Made by a program: the position numbers and the translations under genes
Notes under the pieces: generated by a model
The model's database searches: none
Seen by the model: only the letters and a program-made list of their open reading frames with translations
Told to the model about the DNA's origin: nothing
Source: Clostridia bacterium
GTDB lineage: Bacteria; Bacillota; Clostridia; Christensenellales; Pumilibacteraceae
Length of the DNA: 10,290 bases
Direction of reading: 5' to 3'
NCBI GenBank assembly: GCA_900762945.1
Contig: CAAFIN010000014.1
Span: forward strand, 1-10,290
In this document: positions 1 to 7,015 of the stretch, piece after piece
Numbering within the stretch: position 1 is the first letter of the stretch
Layout: each line of letters begins with the position of its first letter

Positions 1-24
1 CGATTGTGTCCTCCGCTTTGGCTA

Positions 25-47
25 CGAACAGTCCACCGGACTGTTCG
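25..47. repeat. Perfect palindrome, possible dispersed repeat
   Basis: CGAACAGTCC (25-34) is followed by a 3-nt loop ACC and its exact reverse complement GGACTGTTCG (38-47), giving a 10-bp perfect stem. No T run follows on either strand, so a standard intrinsic terminator is unlikely. The site lies in non-coding DNA upstream of the SRP RNA gene. The form resembles small dispersed palindromic elements of intergenic regions. That it is repeated in the genome is inference, because only one copy is present here. Confidence 0.55.
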
Positions 48-62
48 CTTAACGCGTCGCGC

Positions 63-127
63 CCGCAACGCTTTAAAAGTCGGGAGCAGGGTATAGCAAC
101 CGTATCGCGTGATCTCCGCAACGCTTT
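63..127. repeat. Short direct repeat pair in non-coding DNA
   Basis: CCGCAACGCTTT occurs at 63-74 and again at 116-127, each followed by an A/T-rich stretch. The copies are 53 nt apart start to start, that is 41 nt between them. No gene, tRNA or clear promoter is visible in the rest of 1-193. The repeat could be decayed sequence or chance. Confidence 0.3.
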
Positions 128-193
128 TTAATCGCGAAACGGGGCGGAAAAGACGAGCATTGGGCTATCGACAAAATAATACTTAAAAAACGC

Positions 194-222
194 TTGCGTA
201 ATTTCGGCAAGTATTGTATAAT
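194..222 (+). promoter_or_regulatory. Promoter of the SRP RNA gene
   Basis: A perfect -10 box TATAAT at 217-222 is preceded, with a 17-nt spacer, by TTGCGT (194-199), a weak match to TTGACA. Transcription would start near 229-230, exactly where the SRP RNA 5' stem begins. The spacer plus -10 segment CGGCAAGTATTGTATAATT (205-223) is nearly identical to the same part of the tilS promoter at 7137-7155. Confidence 0.8.
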
Positions 223-229
223 TAACTTA

Positions 230-495
230 CTGTGCTAGGCGGGGAGCCAGCGGTGCCCTGTACCTACAATCCGCTACAGTAGGGCTGAATGCCGTCCTCG
301 GTGCGATCTGTGGAAGGTCCGTTACCGTATAAGTGGCGTTGATACCAAGGTCTTGTGCAACTTCGTACCGTGAACCGTGTCAGGACGGGGACGTAGCAGC
401 ACTAAGCGGACCACGACGTGTGCCACAAGGTGGCTTTGGAGTAGTCGGCTGTCGGGAGAACGCTTCGGCAGACCGTATCAAAGACGGAAGCACAG
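230..495 (+). ncRNA. ffs: Signal recognition particle RNA, large bacterial type (scRNA)
   Basis: RNA scaffold of the signal recognition particle, which binds Ffh and targets nascent membrane and secreted proteins to FtsY and the translocon. The sequence aligns by eye with Bacillus subtilis scRNA along its whole length. The 5' Alu-domain block (about 231-293, including CCCTGTACCTACAATCCGCT) is present. The S-domain core GTCAGG...AGCAGC lies at 379-400, with the apical helix ACG-GGGA-CGT at 385-394. The 5' end CTGTGCT (230-236) pairs perfectly with AGCACAG (489-495), closing the molecule. The length of about 266 nt fits the long Bacillota form that keeps the Alu domain, rather than the 4.5S form of about 110 nt. 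The apical tetraloop is GGGA, still of GNRA type, where Escherichia coli and B. subtilis have GGAA. An open frame crosses this gene but has no coding support. The ends are set from the terminal pairing and the promoter and may be off by a few bases. Confidence 0.95.
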
Positions 496-502
496 TTTTT
501 TT
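489..502 (+). terminator. 3' end of the SRP RNA gene with T run
   Basis: AGCACAG (489-495), the 3' strand of the SRP RNA closing stem, is followed directly by seven T residues (496-502). The pairing partner lies at the 5' end of the RNA rather than in a local hairpin, so termination could be incomplete and let transcription continue towards ileS. That read-through is inference. Confidence 0.55.
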
Positions 503-511
503 GTAAGGCGG

Positions 512-647
512 TTGAGAGGAGAGCGGGTTCGTTCTTCTCTCAATATCATAGTAAGCGCGTTTTGCCGCGCGAGCCTTGGTCCCGAAGCCGAGAATAGGCA
601 CGGGGACTTTGGCGTAAAAATGGAAAACGCCGAGGGCGCGCTCGCCC
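512..647 (+). promoter_or_regulatory. Structured leader upstream of ileS
   Basis: The gap between the SRP RNA and ileS is rich in inverted repeats. The strongest is TTGAGAGGAGAGCG (512-525), which pairs up to CGTTCTTCTCTCAA (530-543) with two G-T wobbles and leaves a loop of about four bases. GCGCG/CGCGC (555-559/566-570) follows. An extended stem at 573-613 has GCC/GGC, GTCCC/GGGAC and GCC/GGC helices separated by 3x3 internal loops. GGGCG/CGCCC (634-638/643-647) sits just before the SD. None is followed by a U tract. I find no T-box antiterminator signature, although ileS is a common T-box target in Bacillota, and no convincing promoter (TATCAT at 544-549 has no -35 partner). Function is unknown; GC-rich sequence forms some of these by chance. 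Confidence 0.4.
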
Positions 648-669
648 GGCGGAGCAGGAGAAAGACTTT

Positions 670-3600
670 ATGTACAAGAAAATCAATCCCGATATGAATT
701 TCGTCAGCCGCGAAGAAGAAGTGCTGAAGTTCTGGAAAGAGAATCGCATTTTCGAAAAAACGCTGGAAAAGACCAAGGACGGCGAAGAATTCTCGTTCTA
801 CGACGGACCCCCGACCGCTAACGGCAAGCCGCATATCGGTCATATTCTCACGCGCGTCATGAAGGATATTATCCCGCGTTTCAAGACGATGAAAGGCTAT
901 CACGCCACGCGTAAAGCCGGCTGGGATACTCATGGTCTGCCCGTCGAACTCGAAGTCGAAAAGCAACTCGGCATGGACGGCAAACAGGATATCGAGAAGT
1001 ACGGTATCGAGCCGTTTATCGGTAAGTGCAAGGAAAGCGTGTGGAAGTACAAGACCGAGTGGGAGAAAATGTCCGACCGCGTGGGCTACTGGGTGGATAT
1101 GGAACACCCTTACGTCACTTACGACGATAATTATATCGAGTCCGAGTGGTGGTCGCTGAAAAACATTTTCGACCGCGGACTTATCTATAAAGGACACAAG
1201 ATCGTGCCGTACTGCCCGCGTTGCGGAACGGCGCTGTCCTCGCACGAAGTCGCGCAGGGTTACAAGGACGTAGAGGAAAAGACTGCCGTCGCCGCGTTCA
1301 AGGTAAAAGGCGAGGAGAATACCTACGTTTTAGCCTGGACGACCACGCCCTGGACGCTTCCGTCCAACGTGGCGCTGTGTATGAACCCCGACTACGACTA
1401 CGTGAAAATCGAAAGCAAAGGCGCGAAATATATCCTCGCGAAAGAACGCGTTCACGTTTTCTTTAACGAGGGCGAGTATTCCGTCATCGAAGAAAAGAAA
1501 GGCACGGGTTACGAGGGGCTTACCTATGAGCCGCTGTACGCTTGTTACAAGGGAGTCAAGAACGCTTACCGCGTGGTGACCGACGGCTACGTCACGCTGG
1601 ACGAAGGCACCGGCGTAGTTCATATCGCGCCCGCGTTCGGCGAGGACGACGCCCGCGTCGGAAGAAAGTACGATCTGCCGTTCGTGCAGATGGTGGACGA
1701 CCGCGGCAACATGGCGGAGGGCGCTCCGTTCGCCGGCACGTTCTGTAAAGAAGCCGACAAACTCATACTCAAAGATCTGAAAGAAAAAGGATTGCTGTTC
1801 AAAACGCTTACCGTCACGCACAGTTATCCGTTCTGCTGGCGCTGCGACACGCCGCTTCTGTACTACGCGCGCTCGACCTGGTTCATTTCCATGACCAAAG
1901 TCAAGGAAGAACTCCTCAAGAACAACGCTTCCGTCAACTGGATTCCCGACTCGATCGGCAAGGGCAGAATGGGCAACTTCCTCGAGAACGTAATCGACTG
2001 GGGGCTTTCCCGCGAGCGTTACTGGGGTACGCCGCTCCCCATCTGGGTTTGCGACGACTGCGGCGAAACGATCGCGATCGGCTCGAAAGCGGAACTGAAA
2101 GAGAAGGGCGGTATCGAGGGTGATATCGAACTTCACAAGCCTTACGTCGATAAAGTCACTATCAAATGCCCGAAGTGCGGCAAAACCATGCACCGCACGC
2201 CCGAGGTCATCGACTGCTGGTACGATTCGGGTTCTATGCCGTTCGCGCAGCTTCACTATCCGTTCGAGAACAAGGACAAGTTCGAAAAGACTTTCCCCGC
2301 GCAGTTCATTTCGGAGGCTGTCGACCAAACCCGCGGCTGGTTCTATACCTTGCTCGCGATCTCCACGCTTATGTTCGACAAAGCGCCGTTTAAGAACTGC
2401 ATAGTCTTAGGTCACGTCAACGACAAGAACGGCATCAAGATGAGTAAGCACAAGGGCAACGTCATCGATCCGTGGTCGGTACTGGACAAGCAAGGCGCGG
2501 ACGCGGTAAGATGGTATTTCTACACCAACTCAAGCCCGTGGATCCCCTCGCGCTTCTACGGCGAGGCGGTCAGCGAAGTGCAGAGAAAATTCCTCGGCAC
2601 GCTGTTCAACACCTATTCGTTCTATATTCTCTACGCCGAGATCGACAAGTTCGACCCGACGAAATATACTTTGGACGAGTGTAAATTGTCCGTTATGGAC
2701 AAGTGGATACTGTCGGCTATGAACTCGCTTATCAAGTTCGTGGACGACTCGCTCGAAAACTACAAGATCACCGAAGCCGCGCGCGAGATCGGCGACTTCG
2801 TGGATAAACTCTCCAACTGGTACGTGCGCCGTTGTCGCGAGCGTTACTGGGGCAGCGACATGACCGAGGACAAAAAAGCCGCGTACATGACGCTGTACAC
2901 CGTACTCGAAACCACGGCAAGGCTCGTCGCGCCGTTCGTGCCGTTCATTGCCGAGGAAATCTACCGCAATATCGTTTGCTCGGTGAATTCGTCCGCGCCC
3001 GAATCCGTTCACCTTACTTCGTTCCCGGTAGCGAACGAGAACTATATCGACCCCGCGCTCGAAGCGGGCATGGCTGTCGCGGAAGAAGCGGCGGTGCTGG
3101 GCAGAGCCGCGCGTAACGCCGCCGCGGTCAAGAACCGTCAGCCGCTTAACGAAATTCTGCTTTGCGGCGATAACGTCGGAAACCTGAGCGAGGATATGCT
3201 CGCGATTATCCGCGACGAACTGAACGTCAAACGTATCGAATACGTGCGCGACGCGGGCGATTACGTTTCTTATTCCGTCAAACCGCAACTCAAAACGCTC
3301 GGACCGAAGTACGGCGCTAAACTCGGCAAGATCCGTGCGTACCTTAACGAAAACCCCGAAAAAGTAGTGGCGGGTTTACGCGAAGCGGACGAGTATTCGT
3401 TCGTGGCGGACGGCGACGAAATCGTACTCGGCAAGGACGACGTACTCGTTACCGTACTCAATAAAGAGGGCTATTCCGTGCAGTCCGGCGGCGGTATTAC
3501 CGTAATTTTGGACGTAACGCTCACGCCCGAACTTATCGAAGAGGGCTATATGCGCGAGATCGTGTCCAAAGTGCAGACGATGCGCAAGGACTCGGGATTC

Positions 3601-3780
3601 GAGGTTACCGACCATATTGCGCTTTACTACGACGGCGACGCGGAAATCGAAGCCGTTATCGAAAAATACAAAGACGAAATTGCGGGCGACGTGCTTGCGG
3701 ACAAGATCGAAAAGAAAGTCGATCTCGAAAAGCGCGACGTCAACGGCAAGCAAGTCGGACTCGGCGTGGTAAAACTCTGA
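670..3780 (+). CDS. ileS: Isoleucyl-tRNA synthetase, type 2 (eukaryote/archaea-like)
   Basis: Cytoplasmic class Ia synthetase that joins isoleucine to tRNA-Ile using ATP and hydrolyses mischarged Val-tRNA-Ile. It has 1036 residues against about 920 in the type 1 enzyme of B. subtilis, which with the sequence style places it in type 2. The nucleotide-binding signature HIGH is at residues 55-58, inside GPPTANGKPHIGH. The second signature is KMSKH at 590-594. The CP1 editing domain shows TTTPWTLPSN (224-233) and HIAPAFGEDD (318-327), the latter holding the conserved editing aspartate. Four CxxC pairs (C182/C185, C389/C392, C461/C464, C500/C503) look like zinc ribbons inside the insertions. The anticodon-binding domain follows from about residue 690, and a long C-terminal extension replaces the type 1 C-terminal zinc finger. 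The start is ATG with AGGAG (656-660) nine bases upstream. It heads a close gene string. Type 2 enzymes are generally little affected by mupirocin; that applies here by inference only. Confidence 0.97.
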   Translation: MYKKINPDMNFVSREEEVLKFWKENRIFEKTLEKTKDGEEFSFYDGPPTANGKPHIGHILTRVMKDIIPRFKTMKGYHATRKAGWDTHGLPVELEVEKQLGMDGKQDIEKYGIEPFIGKCKESVWKYKTEWEKMSDRVGYWVDMEHPYVTYDDNYIESEWWSLKNIFDRGLIYKGHKIVPYCPRCGTALSSHEVAQGYKDVEEKTAVAAFKVKGEENTYVLAWTTTPWTLPSNVALCMNPDYDYVKIESKGAKYILAKERVHVFFNEGEYSVIEEKKGTGYEGLTYEPLYACYKGVKNAYRVVTDGYVTLDEGTGVVHIAPAFGEDDARVGRKYDLPFVQMVDDRGNMAEGAPFAGTFCKEADKLILKDLKEKGLLFKTLTVTHSYPFCWRCDTPLLYYARSTWFISMTKVKEELLKNNASVNWIPDSIGKGRMGNFLENVIDWGLSRERYWGTPLPIWVCDDCGETIAIGSKAELKEKGGIEGDIELHKPYVDKVTIKCPKCGKTMHRTPEVIDCWYDSGSMPFAQLHYPFENKDKFEKTFPAQFISEAVDQTRGWFYTLLAISTLMFDKAPFKNCIVLGHVNDKNGIKMSKHKGNVIDPWSVLDKQGADAVRWYFYTNSSPWIPSRFYGEAVSEVQRKFLGTLFNTYSFYILYAEIDKFDPTKYTLDECKLSVMDKWILSAMNSLIKFVDDSLENYKITEAAREIGDFVDKLSNWYVRRCRERYWGSDMTEDKKAAYMTLYTVLETTARLVAPFVPFIAEEIYRNIVCSVNSSAPESVHLTSFPVANENYIDPALEAGMAVAEEAAVLGRAARNAAAVKNRQPLNEILLCGDNVGNLSEDMLAIIRDELNVKRIEYVRDAGDYVSYSVKPQLKTLGPKYGAKLGKIRAYLNENPEKVVAGLREADEYSFVADGDEIVLGKDDVLVTVLNKEGYSVQSGGGITVILDVTLTPELIEEGYMREIVSKVQTMRKDSGFEVTDHIALYYDGDAEIEAVIEKYKDEIAGDVLADKIEKKVDLEKRDVNGKQVGLGVVKL

Positions 3781-4646
3781 TGACGACGGGCTGGAAAGAC
3801 TACGAAATAATCGCGGCGGGCGGCGGAGAGAAACTCGAGCGTTGGAAAAACGTTTATCTGCTTCGCCCCGATCCGCAAGCGATCTGGGAAGCGCCGTTCG
3901 ACCTTGCGAAGTACCCGAAACTGAACGCGCGTTACGTCCGTTCGTCGGACGGCGGCGGCAGGTGGGAGTACTTCCGCAATATGCCGGACGAGTGGCAGAT
4001 CGGCTGGGAAGACTGCAAATTCTTAATCAAGCCCATGGGGTTCAAGCACACGGGGTTGTTCCCCGAACAAGCCGAGAATTGGGCTAAAATGCGCGAGATC
4101 GTGAAAACGGCTAAGGACCGTCCGAGAGTGCTTAACCTTTTCGGTTACACGGGCGGGGCTTCCGTAGCGCTTGCGAACGCGGGCGCGATCGTAACGCACG
4201 TGGACGCGGCGAAGGGCATGGTCGACCGTTGCAAAAAGAACGCGGAACTGAGCGGCTGTCCCGCGGACGGTATCCGTTATATCGTGGACGACTGCAAAAA
4301 GTTCGTTATACGCGAACTCAAGCGCGGCAAGACTTATAACGCGGTGCTTATGGATCCGCCGAGTTACGGCAGAGGACCGAGCGGCGAAACGTGGAAACTC
4401 GAGGACAGTTTGTACGAACTCGCGACGCTCGTGGCGAAAGTACTGGATAAGCCGCTGTTCTATCTTATCAACAGTTACACGACGGGGCTTCAGCCCACCG
4501 TTATCAAGAACGTGCTGTCGCTTTCCATGCACGGCGAAAAGGGCGGAATAGAAGCGTACGAACTCACGCTGCCCGTGACCGACGAGTCGAAAGGTAAAAT
4601 CGAACTTCCGTGCGGTTGCAGCGGGCTGTGGAGAAGCGGAAAATAA
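3780..4646 (+). CDS. Class I SAM-dependent methyltransferase, probable rRNA methyltransferase (RlmI/RlmK-like)
   Basis: A 288-residue Rossmann-fold methyltransferase using S-adenosylmethionine. Motif I is VLNLFGYTGG (117-126), followed by the acidic end of strand 2 in THVDAA (139-144). Motif IV is MDPPSYGRG (191-199). The GYTGG and DPPSYG forms match the COG1092 group that includes the 23S rRNA methyltransferases RlmI and RlmK. The N-terminal part (about 1-110) is not a PUA domain that I can recognise, so the target base is not assigned; 23S rRNA is inferred from the family. ATG overlaps the ileS stop by one base (TGATG), with no strong SD, so translation is probably coupled to ileS. The string of a tRNA synthetase, a methyltransferase and a pseudouridine synthase fits an RNA role. 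An alternative would be a methyltransferase acting on a small molecule or protein, which the DPPSY motif makes less likely. Confidence 0.85.
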   Translation: MTTGWKDYEIIAAGGGEKLERWKNVYLLRPDPQAIWEAPFDLAKYPKLNARYVRSSDGGGRWEYFRNMPDEWQIGWEDCKFLIKPMGFKHTGLFPEQAENWAKMREIVKTAKDRPRVLNLFGYTGGASVALANAGAIVTHVDAAKGMVDRCKKNAELSGCPADGIRYIVDDCKKFVIRELKRGKTYNAVLMDPPSYGRGPSGETWKLEDSLYELATLVAKVLDKPLFYLINSYTTGLQPTVIKNVLSLSMHGEKGGIEAYELTLPVTDESKGKIELPCGCSGLWRSGK

Positions 4647-4648
4647 AC

Positions 4649-4654
4649 GAGGTG
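4649..4654 (+). promoter_or_regulatory. Ribosome binding site fixing the start of the pseudouridine synthase
   Basis: GAGGTG sits three bases before ATG 4658 (AGG ends five bases upstream), within the 11-nt gap after the preceding stop codon. An upstream in-frame GTG at 4610 lies inside the previous gene and has no SD. It would also add 16 residues not expected in the family, so ATG 4658 is preferred. Confidence 0.65.
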
Positions 4655-4657
4655 CAA

Positions 4658-5377
4658 ATGCAAAACGAAGAACTTACGGTTTTATACGAGGACAATCACC
4701 TTCTGGTGGTGTTAAAGCCTCAGAACGTACCCACGCAGGGCGACTCGACGGGCGACCGCGACCTTCTCACTATGGTCAAGGACTACATTAAGCGCACGCA
4801 CGACAAGCCGGGCGAAGCGTTCGCGGGGCTCGTGCATCGACTGGACCGTCCGACGGGCGGCGTTATGGTGTTTGCAAAGACAAGTAAAGCTGCGGCGAGG
4901 TTGTCCGAACAGATCCGGGAGGGCAGTTTCGAAAAGCGTTATCTCGCGGTCACGGTGGGAACGCCGCGCGACCGTCAGGCACGGCTTACCGACTACCTCA
5001 TGAAAGACGAAAAGAACAATCGCGTGACCGTCGTTCCCGCGCCGATAGAGGGCGCGAAACGCGCGGAACTTATCTACAAAGTGCTGCAAACCTCGCCGCA
5101 ACTGGCGCTTCTCGATATCAAACTTCTCACCGGAAGATCGCATCAGGCGAGAGTGCAGCTTCAGCATATCGGCACGCCGATTTTCGGTGACGCGCGCTAC
5201 GGCGGCGACGTGCTTGCGAAAGGTCACAACCTCGCGCTGTGGGCTTATGAACTGAGGTTCTATCACCCGACGACCAAGACGCCCATGGTGTTCGTGGCGT
5301 ACCCGCCCGCGGAAAAAACGCCGTGGAAGTTCTTCGATATCGAGCGCTACGTTTCGCTCGTCGCGCCCAGAGGCTGA
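4658..5377 (+). CDS. RluA-family RNA pseudouridine synthase
   Basis: Isomerises uridine to pseudouridine in rRNA or tRNA. From ATG 4658 the protein has 239 residues. An opening typical of the family (VLYEDNHLLVVLKPQNVPTQ, 8-27) leads to the catalytic signature GLVHRLDRPTGGVMVFAKT (57-75), with the nucleophilic aspartate at residue 63 in HRLD. TGRSHQARVQL (about 159-169), which corresponds to the family TGRxHQIRxHL motif, and the GDARYGG turn follow. There is no S4 RNA-binding domain at the N terminus and the protein is short, like the minimal members of the family (RluA/TruC-like). Which uridine it modifies cannot be told from sequence alone. It sits 11 bases after the methyltransferase and 39 bases before galT, in what looks like one transcript. 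Confidence 0.92.
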   Translation: MQNEELTVLYEDNHLLVVLKPQNVPTQGDSTGDRDLLTMVKDYIKRTHDKPGEAFAGLVHRLDRPTGGVMVFAKTSKAAARLSEQIREGSFEKRYLAVTVGTPRDRQARLTDYLMKDEKNNRVTVVPAPIEGAKRAELIYKVLQTSPQLALLDIKLLTGRSHQARVQLQHIGTPIFGDARYGGDVLAKGHNLALWAYELRFYHPTTKTPMVFVAYPPAEKTPWKFFDIERYVSLVAPRG

Positions 5378-5416
5378 AAAATAACAAAGTAAATCCAAAC
5401 ACAAGGAGATATAGCA

Positions 5417-6934
5417 ATGATCATTTATTCGAGTATCGAAAACTTGTTGCAGTACGCGCAGTCGCATCTGCTGCTCGATGACCTCGACGTCATCTACACC
5501 CGCAACAAAATCATGAAAGAACTTAGACTCGAGGACTACGTTCAGTACGAAACCGACGTGGACGCCATCGACGAAATGACTTCGCCCGATGCGGTGCTGG
5601 GTCCCATCGTCGACTATGCCGTGGAGAACGGCATCATCGGCGAGGAAAACCGCGAGGAATTCGGCGACCGCATTATGGATATGGTCAGTTTCAAGCCGAG
5701 CGAAGTGGTCGATATGTTCGACAGTCTGCACGCTACCAGCCCCGCCAAGGCGTTTGACTGGCTGTACGATTATTCCGTAAAGAACGATTACGTCAAGCAG
5801 ACCAGGATCGCGAAAAACAAGCACTGGGAAGCCAAGGCGACCCGCGGCAAACTCGAAATCACGATCAATCTGTCGAAGCCCGAAAAGAACAATAAGGATA
5901 CCGCGAAACTTCTCAAGACCAAGAGCGCGACTTATCCGTCGTGCATTATCTGCAAGGAGAACGAGGGCTACGCGGGTCACGGCGTTTACCGTCAGAATCT
6001 GCGCACCGTGCCGCTTACGCTGGACGGAGAGGACTGGTTCTGGCAGTTCTCGCCCTACGCGTACTTCAATCAGCACGGCATCGCGATCAACGGCGAACAC
6101 ACGCCCATGAAAGTCGATCCGTCCACCGTGCGCAAACTCCTCGATTTCGTGGATTACAACCCGAACTACTTTATCGGATGTAACGCCGCGCTGCCCATTG
6201 TCGGCGGCTCGATTCTCTCGCACGATCATTTCCAGGGCGGGCTGAAACAACTCCCGATGCACCGCGCTCCCAACCTCAAGAAGTACAAGAGCGCCGAGTA
6301 CCCCTACGTCGACACTTATATCGTCGACTGGTACAATTCGGTTATCCGTCTCGAGTCCGACAGTAAAAAGACGATCGCCGAGTACGCGGGCAAGATCATC
6401 GAGCAGTGGAAGGCGTACAGCGACGAATCCGTCGGCGTTATCGCAAAAGAGGGCGACGAACAGCACAACGCCGTCACCCCGGTTGCGAGAAAGCTCGGCG
6501 ACAAGTATATCGTCGAGCTGATTCTGCGCAACAACCGCACTTCCGACGAGTACCCGGACGGCATTTTCCACGTTCACCCCGAGTATCAGAACATAAAGGC
6601 TGAGTCGATCGGACTTATCGAGGCTATGGGCTTGTTTATTCTGCCGGGTCGACTCGATCGCCAGCTTGCCGAAGTCGAGAAGTACCTTACCCGCGAGGTC
6701 AAGTACTCCCGCGCCGCGCTTGCCGACGATATGAAAGTCCACGCCGATATGATCGAAAAACTCATGAAAGAGAACCCGAAGAACACCGCTAAGGAAGCGG
6801 AACTCAACGTCAAGGACGAAGTGAACCGTGTTTGCGAGTGCATCTTGGACAACACCGCCGTGTTCAAAAAGGACGAAGCGGGCGTCGCCGCGTTCGACAA
6901 GTTCATGAACACCATCGGCGCCGTGGAACAGTAA
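5417..6934 (+). CDS. galT: UDP-glucose--hexose-1-phosphate uridylyltransferase, class II
   Basis: Leloir-pathway enzyme that exchanges UMP between UDP-glucose and galactose-1-phosphate, giving UDP-galactose and glucose-1-phosphate. The 505-residue length matches the Bacillota class II form (about 490-515) and not the class I form of about 350 of E. coli. The active-site signature is SHDHFQGG (268-275), in which the second His (H271) is the expected uridylylated residue; class I has HPHxQ instead. A CxxC pair (C176/C179) in SCIICKENEGYAGH and a WFWQFSPYAYFNQHGI stretch are typical of the class. ATG has a strong SD, AAGGAG (5403-5408), eight bases upstream. No galK or galE is near, and the gene ends an otherwise RNA-related string, so its position gives no functional clue. 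It may belong to the upstream transcript or have a weak promoter in the 39-nt A-rich gap. An intrinsic terminator follows 39 bases after the stop. Confidence 0.95.
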   Translation: MIIYSSIENLLQYAQSHLLLDDLDVIYTRNKIMKELRLEDYVQYETDVDAIDEMTSPDAVLGPIVDYAVENGIIGEENREEFGDRIMDMVSFKPSEVVDMFDSLHATSPAKAFDWLYDYSVKNDYVKQTRIAKNKHWEAKATRGKLEITINLSKPEKNNKDTAKLLKTKSATYPSCIICKENEGYAGHGVYRQNLRTVPLTLDGEDWFWQFSPYAYFNQHGIAINGEHTPMKVDPSTVRKLLDFVDYNPNYFIGCNAALPIVGGSILSHDHFQGGLKQLPMHRAPNLKKYKSAEYPYVDTYIVDWYNSVIRLESDSKKTIAEYAGKIIEQWKAYSDESVGVIAKEGDEQHNAVTPVARKLGDKYIVELILRNNRTSDEYPDGIFHVHPEYQNIKAESIGLIEAMGLFILPGRLDRQLAEVEKYLTREVKYSRAALADDMKVHADMIEKLMKENPKNTAKEAELNVKDEVNRVCECILDNTAVFKKDEAGVAAFDKFMNTIGAVEQ

Positions 6935-6973
6935 CGTCGGTAAAGGTAAGTTAAAGTTAATAGAACGCTTATT

Positions 6974-7008
6974 AAAAGCCGCGGCTTCGTGTGAATCCGC
7001 GGCTTTTT
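6974..7008 (+). terminator. Intrinsic terminator after galT
   Basis: GCCGCGG (6978-6984) pairs with CCGCGGC (6997-7003) across a 12-nt loop. The stem is extended by AAAA (6974-6977) against the T run at 7004-7008. A 7-bp all-GC stem plus a U tract is a textbook rho-independent terminator. Because AAAA/TTTT is symmetric it may also act weakly on the other strand. Confidence 0.9.
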
Positions 7009-7015
7009 GCGCGGA

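Noticed and set aside
1..60. End of a protein gene at the left edge
   Set aside because: Short frames are open but show no codon-use or family signal, and the palindrome at 25-47 explains the sequence better.
544..549. TATCAT as a -10 box for ileS
   Set aside because: No -35-like hexamer at 15-19 nt and no extended -10; the bases lie next to the strong hairpin at 512-543.
503..669. T-box riboswitch for ileS
   Set aside because: The conserved antiterminator sequence (AGGGTGGNACCGCG type), a specifier loop and a terminator with a U tract were not found.
377..697. Open frame of 106 codons crossing the SRP RNA gene and the ileS leader
   Set aside because: It overlaps the conserved SRP RNA and runs into ileS; the product is arginine- and serine-rich with no family resemblance, as expected of a chance frame.
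1330..2328. Antisense open frame of 332 codons inside ileS
   Set aside because: It is the mirror of ileS codon bias; there is no SD, promoter or family motif.
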